A stretch of DNA of 64,000 nt from Microbacterium sufflavum (GTDB taxonomy: Bacteria; Actinomycetota; Actinomycetes; Actinomycetales; Microbacteriaceae). The notes beneath the pieces were generated by a model. It was not told the DNA's origin, searched no databases, and worked only from the letters and a program-made list of their open reading frames with translations. Location of the stretch: assembly GCF_023101165.1 (NCBI RefSeq), contig NZ_CP078076.1:186001-250000 (forward strand), read 5' to 3'. A program made the position numbers and the translations under genes. Position 1 is the stretch's first letter, and each line of letters begins with the position of its first letter. Shown here piece by piece: positions 37,102-46,735 of the stretch.

Positions 37102-37799
37102 CAGGCACCTACCTTCTGTGCAGCGATGGCCTCGGCCTCGGCACGCACGAGACGCGCCGGGGCGACCTGGTCGAACTCGAGACCACGACGTGCGGCGACG
37201 GCGCGGGGCTCCTCGAGCTCCTTCAGGGCGGTGACCGTCGCGTGCACGATGTTGATCGTGTTCGACGAGCCGAGCGACTTGGACAGCACGTCGTGGATAC
37301 CAGCGCACTCGAGCACGGCGCGGACCGGACCACCGGCGATCACACCGGTACCGGCAGCGGCCGGACGCAGCAGCACGACACCGGCGGCCGACTCACCCTG
37401 CACGGGGTGCGGGATGGTGCTGCCGACGCGGGGCACGCGGAAGAAGTTGCGCTTGGCCTCTTCGACACCCTTCGAGATCGCCAGGGGGACCTCGCGGGCC
37501 TTGCCGTAGCCGACGCCCACCAGACCGTTGCCGTCACCGACGACCACGAGAGCGGTGAAGCTGAAGCGACGACCACCCTTCACGACCTTCGAGACGCGGT
37601 TGATGGTGACGACGCGCTCCAGGAACTGGTTGTCGCCGCGGTCGCGCGAGTTGCGGTCGCGGCCGCCCTGGTTGCGGTCACGTCCGCCGCGGCGGCCGTC
37701 CCGCTGGTCACGAGTCGGCTCAGCCTGCGTGGTGCCGGCGGCCGTCTCGGAAGTGGCAGCTGCCGCTTCGGTCACTTCGTTCTCCTTGTTGTCACTCAC
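37101..37799 (-). CDS. rpsE: Ribosomal protein S5
   Basis: Small-subunit accuracy protein, 232 residues. The first 55 or so are an added acidic then Arg/Gly/Asp-rich segment ([17 protein letters not shown]); the S5 domain follows ([37 protein letters not shown]). The [10 protein letters not shown] loop, site of spectinomycin-resistance changes, has the wild-type pattern. GTG at 37799 overlaps the rplR stop by 4 nt. Confidence 0.98.
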   Translation of the reverse strand: MSDNKENEVTEAAAATSETAAGTTQAEPTRDQRDGRRGGRDRNQGGRDRNSRDRGDNQFLERVVTINRVSKVVKGGRRFSFTALVVVGDGNGLVGVGYGKAREVPLAISKGVEEAKRNFFRVPRVGSTIPHPVQGESAAGVVLLRPAAAGTGVIAGGPVRAVLECAGIHDVLSKSLGSSNTINIVHATVTALKELEEPRAVAARRGLEFDQVAPARLVRAEAEAIAAQKVGA

Positions 37800-38155
37800 A
37801 GTGCCAGACCCCCTTCACGGGCGCCGTCGGCGATGGCGGCGACACGACCCGCGTAGCGGTTGCCGCCACGGTCGAACACAGCCTCGGAAACGCCGGCAGC
37901 CTTCGCACGCTCGGCGAGCAGCTCGCCGACCTTGCGAGCCTTGGCGGTCTTGTCGCCCTCGAGCGAGCGCAGGTCGGTCTCGAGCGTCGATGCCGACGCG
38001 ACCGTGTGACCCTTGCTGTCGTCGACGAGCTGCACGAAGACGTGACGCGCCGAACGGTTGACGACGAGACGCGGACGCGCCTCGGTGCCCACGATCTTCT
38101 TGCGAAGACGGGCGTGACGACGCGCGCGGGCGTCGGACTTCGACTTCACAGCCAT
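37796..38155 (-). CDS. rplR: Ribosomal protein L18
   Basis: 5S rRNA-binding protein of the central protuberance, 119 residues: basic N-terminus ending RHARLRKKI, then [20 protein letters not shown] and [20 protein letters not shown]. Two nt separate it from rplF. Confidence 0.99.
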   Translation of the reverse strand: MAVKSKSDARARRHARLRKKIVGTEARPRLVVNRSARHVFVQLVDDSKGHTVASASTLETDLRSLEGDKTAKARKVGELLAERAKAAGVSEAVFDRGGNRYAGRVAAIADGAREGGLAL

Positions 38156-38157
38156 GG

Positions 38158-38694
38158 TTACTTACCAGCCTTTCCGGCCTTGCGACGCACGACCTCGCCG
38201 GCGTAGCGCACACCCTTGCCCTTGTACGGCTCGGGCTTGCGGATCTTGCGGATGTTCGCAGCCGCCTCACCGACGGCCTGCTTGTCGATCCCGCTGACGG
38301 TGAGCTTGTTCGTGCCCTCGACCGTGAGCGTGATGCCGGCGGGCGGGTCGATCAGGACCGGGTGCGAGAAGCCGAGGGCGAACTCGACCGAGCTGCCCTT
38401 CTGCTGCACGCGGTAGCCGGTGCCGACGACCTCGAGACCCTTGGAGTAGCCCTGGGTCACGCCGATGATGTTGTTGTTGATGAGCGTGCGGGTCAGGCCG
38501 TGAAGCGACCGGGACTCGCGCTCGTCGTCGGGGCGGGTGACGAGAACCTGGTTCTCCTCGACCGACACCTCGATGGGGCTGGCCACCGTGAGGGTGAGCT
38601 CACCCTTGGGGCCCTTCACCGCGACCTCACGGCCGTCGACCGAAACGGTCACGCCCGCGGGAACGTCGATGGGAAGTCGTCCAATACGCGACAT
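38158..38694 (-). CDS. rplF: Ribosomal protein L6
   Basis: Large-subunit protein near the GTPase centre, 178 residues, two repeated domains. [20 protein letters not shown] opens it; the C-terminal signature [14 protein letters not shown] is intact. Six nt follow the rpsH stop. Confidence 0.99.
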   Translation of the reverse strand: MSRIGRLPIDVPAGVTVSVDGREVAVKGPKGELTLTVASPIEVSVEENQVLVTRPDDERESRSLHGLTRTLINNNIIGVTQGYSKGLEVVGTGYRVQQKGSSVEFALGFSHPVLIDPPAGITLTVEGTNKLTVSGIDKQAVGEAAANIRKIRKPEPYKGKGVRYAGEVVRRKAGKAGK

Positions 38695-38700
38695 TTCGGA

Positions 38701-39099
38701 TTACCACACGTAGGCGAGAACTTCTCCGCCCACGCCCTTCTGCTCAGCCTGGCGGTCCGTGAGGAGACCGGAGGAGGTGGACAGGATGGCCACGCCGAGG
38801 CCGCCGAGGACCGTGGGGATCTCGGTGGACTTCGCGTACACGCGAAGGCCGGGCTTCGACACGCGCTTGATGCCCGCGATGGAGCGCTCGCGGTTCGGGC
38901 CGTACTTCAGCGTCAGCGTGAGGTTCTTGCCCACGCGCGCGTCGGACGTCTCCCAACCGGCGATGTAGCCCTCCTGCTGGAGGATCTCCGCGATGTGCGT
39001 CTTGAGCTTGCTCGACGGCAGGGTCACGGAGTCGTGGTGCGCCGAGTTCGCGTTGCGCAGACGGGTCAGCATGTCTGCGACCGGGTCTGTCATTGTCAT
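38701..39099 (-). CDS. rpsH: Ribosomal protein S8
   Basis: Small-subunit assembly protein, 132 residues: [20 protein letters not shown] and the C-terminal [18 protein letters not shown]. In E. coli it autoregulates the spc operon. Here it follows a terminator placed after rplE, and the rpsN gene normally between the two is missing, so rpsH begins a separate transcript with rplF-rplR-rpsE-rpmD-rplO. No confident promoter was found in 39100-39188. Confidence 0.98.
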   Translation of the reverse strand: MTMTDPVADMLTRLRNANSAHHDSVTLPSSKLKTHIAEILQQEGYIAGWETSDARVGKNLTLTLKYGPNRERSIAGIKRVSKPGLRVYAKSTEIPTVLGGLGVAILSTSSGLLTDRQAEQKGVGGEVLAYVW

Positions 39100-39188
39100 G
39101 GTTGTCTACTTTCGTTCATGAGGTTCCGGCTGCCGTTACACGACAGACGGCCTGCGATGAGCACGCAATCTTCAATTGTACGTGCACA

Positions 39189-39227
39189 TCGACGGGCTCA
39201 GTGACACGAGACCACTGAGCCCGTCGA
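39189..39227 (-). terminator. Terminator after rplE
   Basis: Perfect 15-bp stem (39189-39203 with 39213-39227) and 9-nt loop, five bases after the rplE stop. It splits the spc operon where rpsN usually lies. Confidence 0.88.
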
Positions 39228-39232
39228 CGGTG

Positions 39233-39823
39233 TTACGCCTGAGCGTCGTCCGCGCGGAACGGGAAGCCGAGGTGACGCAGAAGCGCGCGGCCCTCGTCGT
39301 CCGTCTTCGCCGAGGTCACGACGGTGATGTCGAAGCCCCGGACGCGGTCGATCTTGTCCTGATCGATCTCGTGGAACACGCTCTGCTCCTGGAGACCGAA
39401 CGTGTAGTTGCCGTTGCCGTCGAACTGCTTGGCCGACAGACCGCGGAAGTCGCGGATGCGGGGCAGAGCGAGCGACACCAGACGGTCCACGAACTCCCAC
39501 GCGCGGTCACCGCGGAGGGTGACGTGCGCGCCGATGGCCTGTCCCTCACGCAGCTTGAACTGCGCGATCGACTTGCGAGCCTTCGTGACGATCGGCTTCT
39601 GACCGGTGATGCGGGTGAGGTCCTCGACCGCACCATCGATCACCTTGCTGTCGCGAGCCGCCTCGCCGACACCGGTGTTCACGACCACCTTGACCAGGCC
39701 GGGGATCTGCATGACGTTCGAGTAGCCGAACTCGTCCTGCAGAGCCTTCTTGATCTCGGCGTTGTACTTCGCCTTCAGGCGGGGCTGGATCTTGCCAGCC
39801 ACCGCAGCGTCGGTCGTTGCCAT
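39233..39823 (-). CDS. rplE: Ribosomal protein L5
   Basis: 5S rRNA-binding protein, 196 residues. [37 protein letters not shown] and the C-terminal [20 protein letters not shown] are diagnostic. The start overlaps the rplX stop by one base. Last gene of the rpsJ-rplE transcript. Confidence 0.99.
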   Translation of the reverse strand: MATTDAAVAGKIQPRLKAKYNAEIKKALQDEFGYSNVMQIPGLVKVVVNTGVGEAARDSKVIDGAVEDLTRITGQKPIVTKARKSIAQFKLREGQAIGAHVTLRGDRAWEFVDRLVSLALPRIRDFRGLSAKQFDGNGNYTFGLQEQSVFHEIDQDKIDRVRGFDITVVTSAKTDDEGRALLRHLGFPFRADDAQA

Positions 39824-40182
39824 CAGAGGTCCTTACCGCTCTTCTTCGCGTACCGCACGCGGACGGTGCGCTTGACGCCGTCCTTGGTCTGCTCCTCGAC
39901 CCGGTGGCCGACCTTGGTCGGCTTCTTGGTCGAGGGGTCGACGAGTGCGACGTTCGAGATGTGGATGGGCGCCTCGACGGTCTCGAGGCCACCCGTCTTG
40001 GTGCCACGCTGCGTCTGACCGACGCGGGTGTGCTTGGTGACGTAGTTGACGCCCTCGACGACGACACGGTTCTGCTCGACGAGGATGTCGAGCACCTTGC
40101 CCTGCTTGCCGCGGTCGCCACCACGCTCGGGCTTGGCGCCCGAGATGACCTGAACCAGGTCGCCCTTCTTGATCTTCGCCAT
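39823..40182 (-). CDS. rplX: Ribosomal protein L24
   Basis: Assembly initiator near the exit tunnel, 119 residues, KOW motif in [40 protein letters not shown] and [15 protein letters not shown] follow. Two nt downstream of rplN. Confidence 0.99.
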   Translation of the reverse strand: MAKIKKGDLVQVISGAKPERGGDRGKQGKVLDILVEQNRVVVEGVNYVTKHTRVGQTQRGTKTGGLETVEAPIHISNVALVDPSTKKPTKVGHRVEEQTKDGVKRTVRVRYAKKSGKDL

Positions 40183-40184
40183 GA

Positions 40185-40553
40185 TCAGATGACCTCCGGT
40201 GCCAGCGAGACGATCTTCATGAACTTCTTGTCGCGAAGCTCACGGCCGACCGGGCCGAAGATACGGGTGCCGCGGGGCTCCCCGTCGTTCTTCAGGATGA
40301 CGGCGGCGTTCTCGTCGAACTTGATGTAGGAGCCGTCCGGACGACGGACCTCCTTCTTGGTGCGGACGATGACCGCCTTGACGACGTCGCCCTTCTTGAC
40401 GTTGCCACCGGGGATCGCGTCCTTGACGGTCGCGACGATGGTGTCGCCCAGGCCCGCGTAGCGGCGGCGCGAACCACCGAGAACGCGGATCGTGAGCAGC
40501 TCCTTGGCGCCGGTGTTGTCGGCGACCTTGAGTCGGGACTCCTGCTGAATCAC
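40185..40553 (-). CDS. rplN: Ribosomal protein L14
   Basis: Subunit-interface protein, 122 residues: [20 protein letters not shown] and [20 protein letters not shown]. The ATG overlaps the rpsQ stop by 4 nt. Confidence 0.99.
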   Translation of the reverse strand: MIQQESRLKVADNTGAKELLTIRVLGGSRRRYAGLGDTIVATVKDAIPGGNVKKGDVVKAVIVRTKKEVRRPDGSYIKFDENAAVILKNDGEPRGTRIFGPVGRELRDKKFMKIVSLAPEVI

Positions 40554-40867
40554 TTGGCCTTCTCCAGAATCTCCACCAGGCGCCAGCGCTTCGTGGCGCT
40601 CAGCGGGCGGGTCTCGTTGATCAGGACCAGGTCGCCGATGCCGGCGGTGTTCGCCTCATCGTGCGCCTTGACCTTCGACGTGCGGCGGATGACCTTGCCG
40701 TAAAGCGGGTGCTTCACGCGGTCCTCCACCTCGACGACGATGGTCTTGTCCATCTTGTCGCTGACGACGTAGCCGCGACGGGCCTTGCGGTACCCGCGGG
40801 CGTCCGCGTCGCGCACGTCGTGAGCGGCGTGCTCAACCTCGACGGCAGCTTCCTTCTTGGTGGCCAT
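40550..40867 (-). CDS. rpsQ: Ribosomal protein S17
   Basis: 16S rRNA-binding OB-fold protein, 105 residues from the ATG at 40867, which shares one base with the rpmC stop; a GTG one codon upstream (40870) is possible. The core [20 protein letters not shown] and [20 protein letters not shown] is preceded by about 25 added charged residues. Confidence 0.98.
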   Translation of the reverse strand: MATKKEAAVEVEHAAHDVRDADARGYRKARRGYVVSDKMDKTIVVEVEDRVKHPLYGKVIRRTSKVKAHDEANTAGIGDLVLINETRPLSATKRWRLVEILEKAK

Positions 40868-41184
40868 CACTCAGCCTCTTCCTTCACGGCGTCGTCGGCG
40901 GCGTCCGCCTTCTTCGCCTTCGACTTGGTCGCCTTCTTCGCGGGAGCCTCGACCGGAGCGGGCGTCGCACGGATGCCCAGCTCACGCTCGCGGATCACGG
41001 TGTACAGGCGCGCGATGTCGCGCTTGACGGCGCGGATGCGGCCGTGGCTCTCCAGCTGGCCGGTGGCCGACTGGAAACGGAGGTTGAACAGCTCCTCCTT
41101 GGCCTTGCGCAGCTCCTCAACGAGGCGCTGGTCTTCGAACGTGTCGAGCTCTGCCGGAGCGAGCTCCTTGGTGCCGATCGCCAT
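40867..41184 (-). CDS. rpmC: Ribosomal protein L29 with C-terminal extension
   Basis: Exit-tunnel protein that docks trigger factor and SRP, 105 residues against about 65-80 usual. Core: [38 protein letters not shown]. Residues about 76-105 are a Lys/Ala/Glu tail. Its ATG shares one base with the rplP stop (TAATG). Confidence 0.97.
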   Translation of the reverse strand: MAIGTKELAPAELDTFEDQRLVEELRKAKEELFNLRFQSATGQLESHGRIRAVKRDIARLYTVIRERELGIRATPAPVEAPAKKATKSKAKKADAADDAVKEEAE

Positions 41185-41603
41185 TACGCGTCGCCCTCCT
41201 CGCGCTTGATGATGCGTGCCTTGAGCGGCAGCTTGTGGATTGCACGGGTCAGTGCCTCGCGAGCGAGCTGCTCGTCGACACCCGCGACCTCGAAGAGGAC
41301 ACGGCCCGGCTTGACGTTGGCGACCCACCACTCGGGGGAACCCTTACCGGAACCCATGCGGGTCTCGGCCGGCTTCTTCGTGAGCGGACGGTCCGGGTAG
41401 ATGTTGATCCACACCTTGCCGCCACGCTTGATGTGACGGGTCATCGCGATACGAGCGGACTCGATCTGACGGTTCGTCACGTACGCGGGCGTGAGGGCCT
41501 GGATGCCGAACTCGCCGAAGGAGACCTTCGTGCCGCCGGTGGCCTGACCCGAGCGACCCGGGTGGTGCTGCTTGCGGTACTTGACCTTACGGGGGATGAG
41601 CAT
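41184..41603 (-). CDS. rplP: Ribosomal protein L16
   Basis: A-site-associated protein, 139 residues: [20 protein letters not shown] and [20 protein letters not shown], with [20 protein letters not shown]. One-base overlap with the rpsC stop. Confidence 0.99.
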   Translation of the reverse strand: MLIPRKVKYRKQHHPGRSGQATGGTKVSFGEFGIQALTPAYVTNRQIESARIAMTRHIKRGGKVWINIYPDRPLTKKPAETRMGSGKGSPEWWVANVKPGRVLFEVAGVDEQLAREALTRAIHKLPLKARIIKREEGDA

Positions 41604-42355
41604 TATGCCGAAGCTCCTTCTGCAACAGGTGCCTCGTTGCGCGGGGCACGGCGGCGGTCACCACGGTCGTCGCGGCGCGACTTCGGCGCGTTGGCCTGCT
41701 CGCGTGCGAGCTCCTTGGCGGTGAGGTCGCCCTTGTAGATCCACACCTTCACGCCGATGCGGCCGAAGGTGGTCTTGGCCTCGTAGAAGCCGTAGTCGAT
41801 GTTCGCGCGCAGCGTGTGCAGCGGCACACGACCCTCGCGGTAGAACTCCGAGCGGCTCATCTCAGCGCCGCCGAGACGGCCCGAGACCTGGATGCGGATG
41901 CCCTTGGCGCCGGCGCGCTGAGCGCCCTGCAGACCCTTGCGCATCGCGCGACGGAACGCCACACGAGCAGAGAGCTGCTCGGCGATGCCCTGCGCGACCA
42001 GCTGAGCGTCGGCCTCGGGGTTCTTGACCTCGAGGATGTTCAGCTGGATCTGCTTGCCCGTGAGCTTCTCGAGGTCGCCGCGGATGCGCTCGGCCTCTGC
42101 ACCACGACGACCGATCACGATGCCCGGGCGGGCGGTGTGGATGTCGACGCGGACGCGGTCACGGGTGCGCTCGATCTCGATGTTCGAGACGCCGGCACGG
42201 TCGAGCTGCGTCTGCAGCAGGCGACGGACCTTGATGTCCTCGGCCACGTAGTCGGCGTAACGCTGACCCGGCTTCGTCGAGTCGGAGAACCAGCGCGACA
42301 CGTGGTCCGTGGTGATGCCGAGGCGGAAGCCGTACGGGTTGACCTTCTGTCCCAT
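41603..42355 (-). CDS. rpsC: Ribosomal protein S3
   Basis: mRNA-entry protein, 250 residues. It opens [20 protein letters not shown]; the KH domain holds [20 protein letters not shown] and the C-terminal domain [20 protein letters not shown]. Residues about 215-250 are an Arg/Asp/Ala tail. One-base overlap with rplV. Confidence 0.99.
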   Translation of the reverse strand: MGQKVNPYGFRLGITTDHVSRWFSDSTKPGQRYADYVAEDIKVRRLLQTQLDRAGVSNIEIERTRDRVRVDIHTARPGIVIGRRGAEAERIRGDLEKLTGKQIQLNILEVKNPEADAQLVAQGIAEQLSARVAFRRAMRKGLQGAQRAGAKGIRIQVSGRLGGAEMSRSEFYREGRVPLHTLRANIDYGFYEAKTTFGRIGVKVWIYKGDLTAKELAREQANAPKSRRDDRGDRRRAPRNEAPVAEGASA

Positions 42356-42753
42356 TACTTGCTCGCCTTCTTGTTGCTGTCGCCGGCCGCGGCAGGAGCC
42401 GCCTCCGGCGTCGAGAGCACGACCGTGATGTGGCTCGTGCGCTTCTTGATCTGGAAAGCGCGACCCTGTGCACGGGGCTGGAAACGCTTGAGCGTCGTGC
42501 CCTCGTCCACGTACGCGTTCTTCACGTACAGGTCCTGCTCGTCGAGGTACTCGCCGTCACGATCCGCCTTGACCTGCGCGTTGGCCATGGCCGACGCGAC
42601 AAGCTTGTAGATCGGCTCACTGGCGCTCTGCTGCGCGAACTTCAAGATCGCGAGAGCTTCCTGGGCCTGCTTGCCCTTGATGAGCGCGACGACACGACGA
42701 GCCTTCTGAGGGGTCACGCGGATGTGTCGCACGCGTGCGATGGACTCCACCAT
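42355..42753 (-). CDS. rplV: Ribosomal protein L22
   Basis: Tunnel-lining protein, 132 residues: [20 protein letters not shown], the beta-hairpin region [20 protein letters not shown] without macrolide-resistance-like duplications, and an Ala/Pro-rich tail of about 20 residues. It lies 25 nt after rpsS. Confidence 0.99.
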   Translation of the reverse strand: MVESIARVRHIRVTPQKARRVVALIKGKQAQEALAILKFAQQSASEPIYKLVASAMANAQVKADRDGEYLDEQDLYVKNAYVDEGTTLKRFQPRAQGRAFQIKKRTSHITVVLSTPEAAPAAAGDSNKKASK

Positions 42754-42778
42754 TTCTCTCTCCTCTATCGTCCCCGCG

Positions 42779-43060
42779 TCAGCGGCGACGGCCCTTCTTG
42801 TCGTCCTTCTCGTGGCCGCGGAAGGTGCGGGTGGGCGCGAACTCGCCCAGCTTGTGACCGACCATGGTCTCGGACACGAACACGGGGATGTGCTTGCGTC
42901 CGTCGTGGACCGCGATCGTGTGACCCAGCATGGCCGGGATGATCATGGACCGACGGGACCAGGTCTTGATGACGTTCTTGGTGCCGGCTTCGTTCTGCAC
43001 GACCACCTTGCGAAGCAGGTGCTCGTCGACGAAGGGGCCCTTCTTAAGACTGCGAGGCAT
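42779..43060 (-). CDS. rpsS: Ribosomal protein S19
   Basis: Head protein, 93 residues: [40 protein letters not shown] and the family motif [17 protein letters not shown]. Twelve nt follow rplB. Confidence 0.99.
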   Translation of the reverse strand: MPRSLKKGPFVDEHLLRKVVVQNEAGTKNVIKTWSRRSMIIPAMLGHTIAVHDGRKHIPVFVSETMVGHKLGEFAPTRTFRGHEKDDKKGRRR

Positions 43061-43072
43061 CTTCTCTTACTC

Positions 43073-43912
43073 CTACTTGCGCTTCTTGCCGGCGTTGCGA
43101 CGACGCACGATGTACTTGTCGCTTTCCTTGTTGGCGTGACGGGTGCGACCCTCGGCCTGACCCCACGGGGAGACCGGGTGACGACCACCGGACGTCTTGC
43201 CCTCACCACCACCGTGCGGGTGGTCGACCGGGTTCATCGCGACACCACGGACGGTCGGGCGGACGCCCTTCCAGCGCATACGGCCGGCCTTGCCCCAGTT
43301 GATGTTCGACTGCTCGGCGTTGCCAACCTCGCCGATGGTCGCGCGGCAGCGCGCATCGACGTTGCGGATCTCGCCGGAGGGCAGACGCAGCTGGGCGTAG
43401 GGGCCGTCCTTCGCCACGAGGCGGACGGATGCACCGGCCGAGCGCGCCATCTTCGCGCCGCCGCCGGGGCGGAGCTCGATGGCGTGGATGACGGTACCCG
43501 TGGGGATGTTCTTCAGCGGGAGGTTGTTTCCCGGCTTGATGTCCGCCGCGGGGCCCGACTCGACGATGTCGCCCTGGTTCAGCTTCGCCGGCGCGAGGAT
43601 GTAGCGCTTCTCGCCGTCGAAGTAGTGCAGGAGCGCGATGCGCGCGGTGCGGTTGGGGTCGTACTCGATGTGAGCGACACGGGCGTTCACGCCGTCCTTG
43701 TCATTGCGACGGAAGTCGATGACGCGGTACTGGCGCTTGTGGCCACCACCGATGTGACGGGTCGTGATGCGGCCCTGGTTGTTGCGACCACCGGTCTTCG
43801 AGAGCGGGCGCAGCAGCGACTTCTCCGGCGTCGATCGGGTGATCTCGGCGAAGTCAGCCACCGACGAGCCGCGACGGCCCGGGGTCGTGGGCTTGTACTT
43901 GCGAATAGCCAT
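43073..43912 (-). CDS. rplB: Ribosomal protein L2
   Basis: Protein required for peptidyl transfer and subunit joining, 279 residues. [20 protein letters not shown] at the start; the C-terminal [20 protein letters not shown] includes the conserved His that lies near the catalytic centre. Twenty nt follow rplW. Confidence 0.99.
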   Translation of the reverse strand: MAIRKYKPTTPGRRGSSVADFAEITRSTPEKSLLRPLSKTGGRNNQGRITTRHIGGGHKRQYRVIDFRRNDKDGVNARVAHIEYDPNRTARIALLHYFDGEKRYILAPAKLNQGDIVESGPAADIKPGNNLPLKNIPTGTVIHAIELRPGGGAKMARSAGASVRLVAKDGPYAQLRLPSGEIRNVDARCRATIGEVGNAEQSNINWGKAGRMRWKGVRPTVRGVAMNPVDHPHGGGEGKTSGGRHPVSPWGQAEGRTRHANKESDKYIVRRRNAGKKRK

Positions 43913-43932
43913 GATTGTCCTTATCCCCCGGA

Positions 43933-44256
43933 TCAGCCGATTGCCGTGAAGATGTCGATGGTGCCCGACTTCAGGCTCACGATGGCGCGCTTGGTGTCCT
44001 TGCGCTTGCCCGTGCCGAAGCGGGTGCGACGGGCCTTGCCGACGCGGTTGATCGTGTTGACCGACGCGACCTTGACACCGAAGATCTTCTCGATGGCGAG
44101 CTTGATCTCGGTCTTCGAAGCGCGCGGGTCGACGAGGAAGGTGTACTTACCCTCGTCGATGAGCCCGTAGCTCTTCTCGGACACGACCGGCTTCAGGATG
44201 ATGTCGCGCGGGTCCTTGTTCAGGGCCGTCTGGAGAACAGATGCCTGCTCGCTCAT
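43933..44256 (-). CDS. rplW: Ribosomal protein L23
   Basis: Exit-site protein contacting trigger factor and SRP, 107 residues: [43 protein letters not shown] overlaps the rplD stop by 4 nt. Confidence 0.99.
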   Translation of the reverse strand: MSEQASVLQTALNKDPRDIILKPVVSEKSYGLIDEGKYTFLVDPRASKTEIKLAIEKIFGVKVASVNTINRVGKARRTRFGTGKRKDTKRAIVSLKSGTIDIFTAIG

Positions 44257-44915
44257 GCGGAGACCTCCTGGTTGGCGCCGGACTTGGAGGCGATGAAGCC
44301 CTCGAGCGCGGCCTGGGTGAAGACGATGTCGTCGGAGACGAGAACGTCGTAGGCGTTGAGCTGGTCGAACGACAGCAGGTGCACGTTGCCGAGGTTGCGC
44401 AGGCTCTTGAGCGCGAGCTCGTCGCCGCGCTCGATGACCACGAGCACGTTCTTCGACGTGGCGACCTGGGCGAGGAAGCCCGCGGCGGCCTTGGTCGACG
44501 GAGCACCGTCGGTGCCGAACGTGTCGATCGCGTGCAGGCGGTCGCCGCGGAAGCGGTCGCTGAGCGCGCCGAGGAGGGCGGCCGCGATCATCTTCTTGGG
44601 CGTGCGCTGCGAGTAGTCACGCGGCTTCGGGCCGTGGACGATGCCACCGCCGGTCATGTGCGGCGCGCGGATCGAGCCCTGACGGGCGTTACCCGTGCCC
44701 TTCTGCTTGAAGGGCTTGCGGCCGGCGCCGGAGACCTCGCCACGACGCTTGGTCGAGTGCGTGCCCTGGCGAGCCGCCGCGAGCTGCGCGACGACGACCT
44801 GGTGGATGAGCGGGATGTTCGTCTTGACGTCGAACAGAGCGGCGGGAAGCTCGACCGAGCCAGCCTTCTTGCCGTCTGCCTTGAGGACGTCGAGCGCGAG
44901 AGTGGAGTCAGCCAT
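44253..44915 (-). CDS. rplD: Ribosomal protein L4
   Basis: Tunnel protein, 220 residues. [20 protein letters not shown], then [20 protein letters not shown], the extended loop reaching the tunnel. In E. coli L4 also represses its own operon by binding the S10 leader; an unusually long leader is present here, but whether L4 acts on it is unknown. The ATG at 44915 follows the rplC stop by two bases. Confidence 0.99.
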   Translation of the reverse strand: MADSTLALDVLKADGKKAGSVELPAALFDVKTNIPLIHQVVVAQLAAARQGTHSTKRRGEVSGAGRKPFKQKGTGNARQGSIRAPHMTGGGIVHGPKPRDYSQRTPKKMIAAALLGALSDRFRGDRLHAIDTFGTDGAPSTKAAAGFLAQVATSKNVLVVIERGDELALKSLRNLGNVHLLSFDQLNAYDVLVSDDIVFTQAALEGFIASKSGANQEVSA

Positions 44916-44917
44916 GA

Positions 44918-45577
44918 TCAGGCACCCTTCACTGCGTTGCGGACGTAGACGATGCGGCCACGAGCACCGGGGACGGCGCCCTTGACGAGCATCAGACCCT
45001 TCTCGATGTCGATGGCGTGCACCGTGAGGTTGAGGACGGTCACGCGCTCGCCACCCATACGGCCGGCCATGCGCATGCCCTTGAAGACACGGCTCGGAGT
45101 CGACGAGGCGCCGATCGAACCGGGCTTGCGGTGGTTGCGGTGCGCACCGTGCGAGGCGGAGACGCCCTTGAAGTTGTGGCGCTTCATGACACCGGCGGTG
45201 CCCTTGCCCTTGCTCGTGCCGACGACGTCGACGAGCTGGCCGGCCTCGAACGTGCCGTCCACCGTGAGCTGCTGGCCCAGCGAGTAGTCGGCGGCGTCGG
45301 CCGTGCGGATCTCGGTCACGTGGCGACGCGGCGTGACGCCGGCTGCCTCGAAGTGAGCCGAGAGGGGCTTGTTCACCTTGCGGGGGTCGATCTGGCCGTA
45401 CGCGATCTGCACGGCGTTGTAGCCGTCCTTCTCGGGCGTACGGATCTGCGTGACCACGTTCGGCGCGAGCTCGATGACGGTGACGGGAACGAGCTTGCCG
45501 TTCTCGTTCCATACCTGGGTCATGCCGAGCTTCGTGCCCAGCATGCCCTTGGAAACCTTGGAGTTGATGTCAGCCAT
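44918..45577 (-). CDS. rplC: Ribosomal protein L3
   Basis: Early assembly protein near the peptidyl-transferase centre, 219 residues: [20 protein letters not shown], the loop [20 protein letters not shown] approaching the active site, and [16 protein letters not shown] bearing the glutamine/lysine methylation-type site. Eight nt follow rpsJ. Confidence 0.99.
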   Translation of the reverse strand: MADINSKVSKGMLGTKLGMTQVWNENGKLVPVTVIELAPNVVTQIRTPEKDGYNAVQIAYGQIDPRKVNKPLSAHFEAAGVTPRRHVTEIRTADAADYSLGQQLTVDGTFEAGQLVDVVGTSKGKGTAGVMKRHNFKGVSASHGAHRNHRKPGSIGASSTPSRVFKGMRMAGRMGGERVTVLNLTVHAIDIEKGLMLVKGAVPGARGRIVYVRNAVKGA

Positions 45578-45585
45578 GTCGAACC

Positions 45586-45894
45586 TCAGAGCTTGATCTC
45601 GATGTTGACGTCGGCCGGCAGGTCGAGGCGCATCAGCGAGTCGACGGCCTTGGGCGTCGGGTCGACGATGTCGATCAGACGCTTGTGGGTGCGCATCTCG
45701 AAGTGCTCGCGGCTGTCCTTGTACTTGTGGGGCGACCGGATGACGCACACGACGTTCTTCTCGGTCGGAAGGGGCACGGGTCCGACGACGGTCGCGCCCG
45801 CACGGGTCACGGTGTCGACGATCTTGCGTGCGGACGTGTCGATGACCTCGTGGTCATACGACTTCAGGCGAATGCGGATCTTCTGTCCCGCCAT
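45586..45894 (-). CDS. rpsJ: Ribosomal protein S10
   Basis: Head protein and antitermination factor NusE, 102 residues: [60 protein letters not shown]. First gene of the S10 operon. AGAGAGAGC precedes the ATG at 45894. Confidence 0.99.
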   Translation of the reverse strand: MAGQKIRIRLKSYDHEVIDTSARKIVDTVTRAGATVVGPVPLPTEKNVVCVIRSPHKYKDSREHFEMRTHKRLIDIVDPTPKAVDSLMRLDLPADVNIEIKL

Positions 45895-46214
45895 TGTCTG
45901 CTCTCTCTCTATAAGCGTCGTACCGTCCTGGACCGGGTGGCCCTGGGGCATTGGACGCACGTCGGCGCGGATTGCGCCTCGGCACGAGAACGGCTCTGCG
46001 AACCGATCTGCTGCACCACTGTTCTGCTGTCAGCCGGACGCCCGGAGGCGAACGGATGCCCGACCCTCGCCGCGCACGGCGATGCCCTCGAGATGAAGGT
46101 GTCGGGATTGTGTTCTGCTGCCCGCGGCCTAGAACCCTGCGCTTCCGAAGAGGCACCGTCTATGCACTGCCCTGGCAGTGATCCGGCGCACGCACAGCGG
46201 CGACGGAATATCGA
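45895..46214 (-). promoter_or_regulatory. Long 5' leader of the rpsJ operon
   Basis: About 320 bases of untranslated leader are predicted between the promoter at 46223-46252 and rpsJ. It contains a perfect hairpin CACTGCC-ct-GGCAGTG (46165-46180) close to the predicted transcript start. No open frame in it resembles a protein. E. coli has a 172-base S10 leader bound by L4; this one is longer and not recognisably similar. Confidence 0.45.
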
Positions 46215-46222
46215 ACCTGTCT

Positions 46223-46252
46223 ATTCTGCCACGGGCGATTTCACTTCTGCAA
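46223..46252 (-). promoter_or_regulatory. Candidate promoter of the S10 operon
   Basis: Minus-strand -35 TTGCAG (46247-46252) and -10 CAGAAT (46223-46228), 18 bases apart. The same -10 hexamer precedes ramB. Confidence 0.5.
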
Positions 46253-46325
46253 ACCCGGGCGTGTCGCGCCTCGTGTCCGCCCTCTTCGGCGAGGGTCTGC
46301 AGCTCGTCTCAGGCCCGAGTGGAGC

Positions 46326-46607
46326 GCGGGGCGAGGCATCCCCATGCCTCGCCCCGCTTGGGGAGGGCGTTCAGTGCGAGGGGGCACACCGAACGCGAGG
46401 TGCCCAGCGTGAAGGGACGCCGGACGCCTCGACCGAGGGCACGGCGGAAGACCCGCCGCGCAGGCGGGGAGACGCTCTGGCGCAAAGAGTGCGCGCGTCG
46501 CACGATGATCCCCAAGATCGTTTTCCCCAGTGTGAACGCGGTAGAACCGCGTGCTTCAGGAAACCGAACCCCTTCGGTTTCCCCGACCGCAAGATCCCCA
46601 GGCGGTC
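46326..46607. other. Run of six hairpins with C-rich loops, possible structured RNA
   Basis: Gene-free stretch between the small helical protein gene and the S10 promoter. Successive inverted repeats: 46326-46357 (14-bp perfect stem, loop CCCC), 46382-46405 (GGGCAC/GTGCCC), 46452-46468 (CCCGCC/GGCGGG), 46536-46552 (ACGCGG/CCGCGT), 46560-46581 (9-bp stem, loop CCCC) and 46585-46607 (GACCGC/GCGGTC). ATCCCCA or a close variant recurs in or near loops at 46338, 46508 and 46594. No conserved protein is encoded on either strand. C-rich loops recall actinobacterial 6C RNA, but the loops here have four Cs, so no family is assigned. Confidence 0.35.
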
Positions 46608-46690
46608 TGCATCATCCTACTCGATCTCTCCGTCAGTTCGCCAGTTCGCGCTCGCGCGTGCCGAGATTCCAGAGCGTCCGGGTACGAGAA

Positions 46691-46720
46691 GAGCGGCGCC
46701 CCTCGGAGGAAGCGCCGCTC
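46691..46720 (-). terminator. Terminator of the small helical protein gene
   Basis: GAGCGGCGC (46691-46699) pairs perfectly with GCGCCGCTC (46712-46720), loop 12 nt, starting 15 bases after the stop at 46736. Confidence 0.75.
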
Positions 46721-46735
46721 GTGAACGATCTCGGG

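Noticed and set aside
46326-46607. Assignment of the hairpin region to RNase P RNA, tmRNA, SRP RNA or 6C RNA
   Set aside because: None of the conserved core sequences of the first three was found on either strand, and the C-rich loops have four rather than six Cs.
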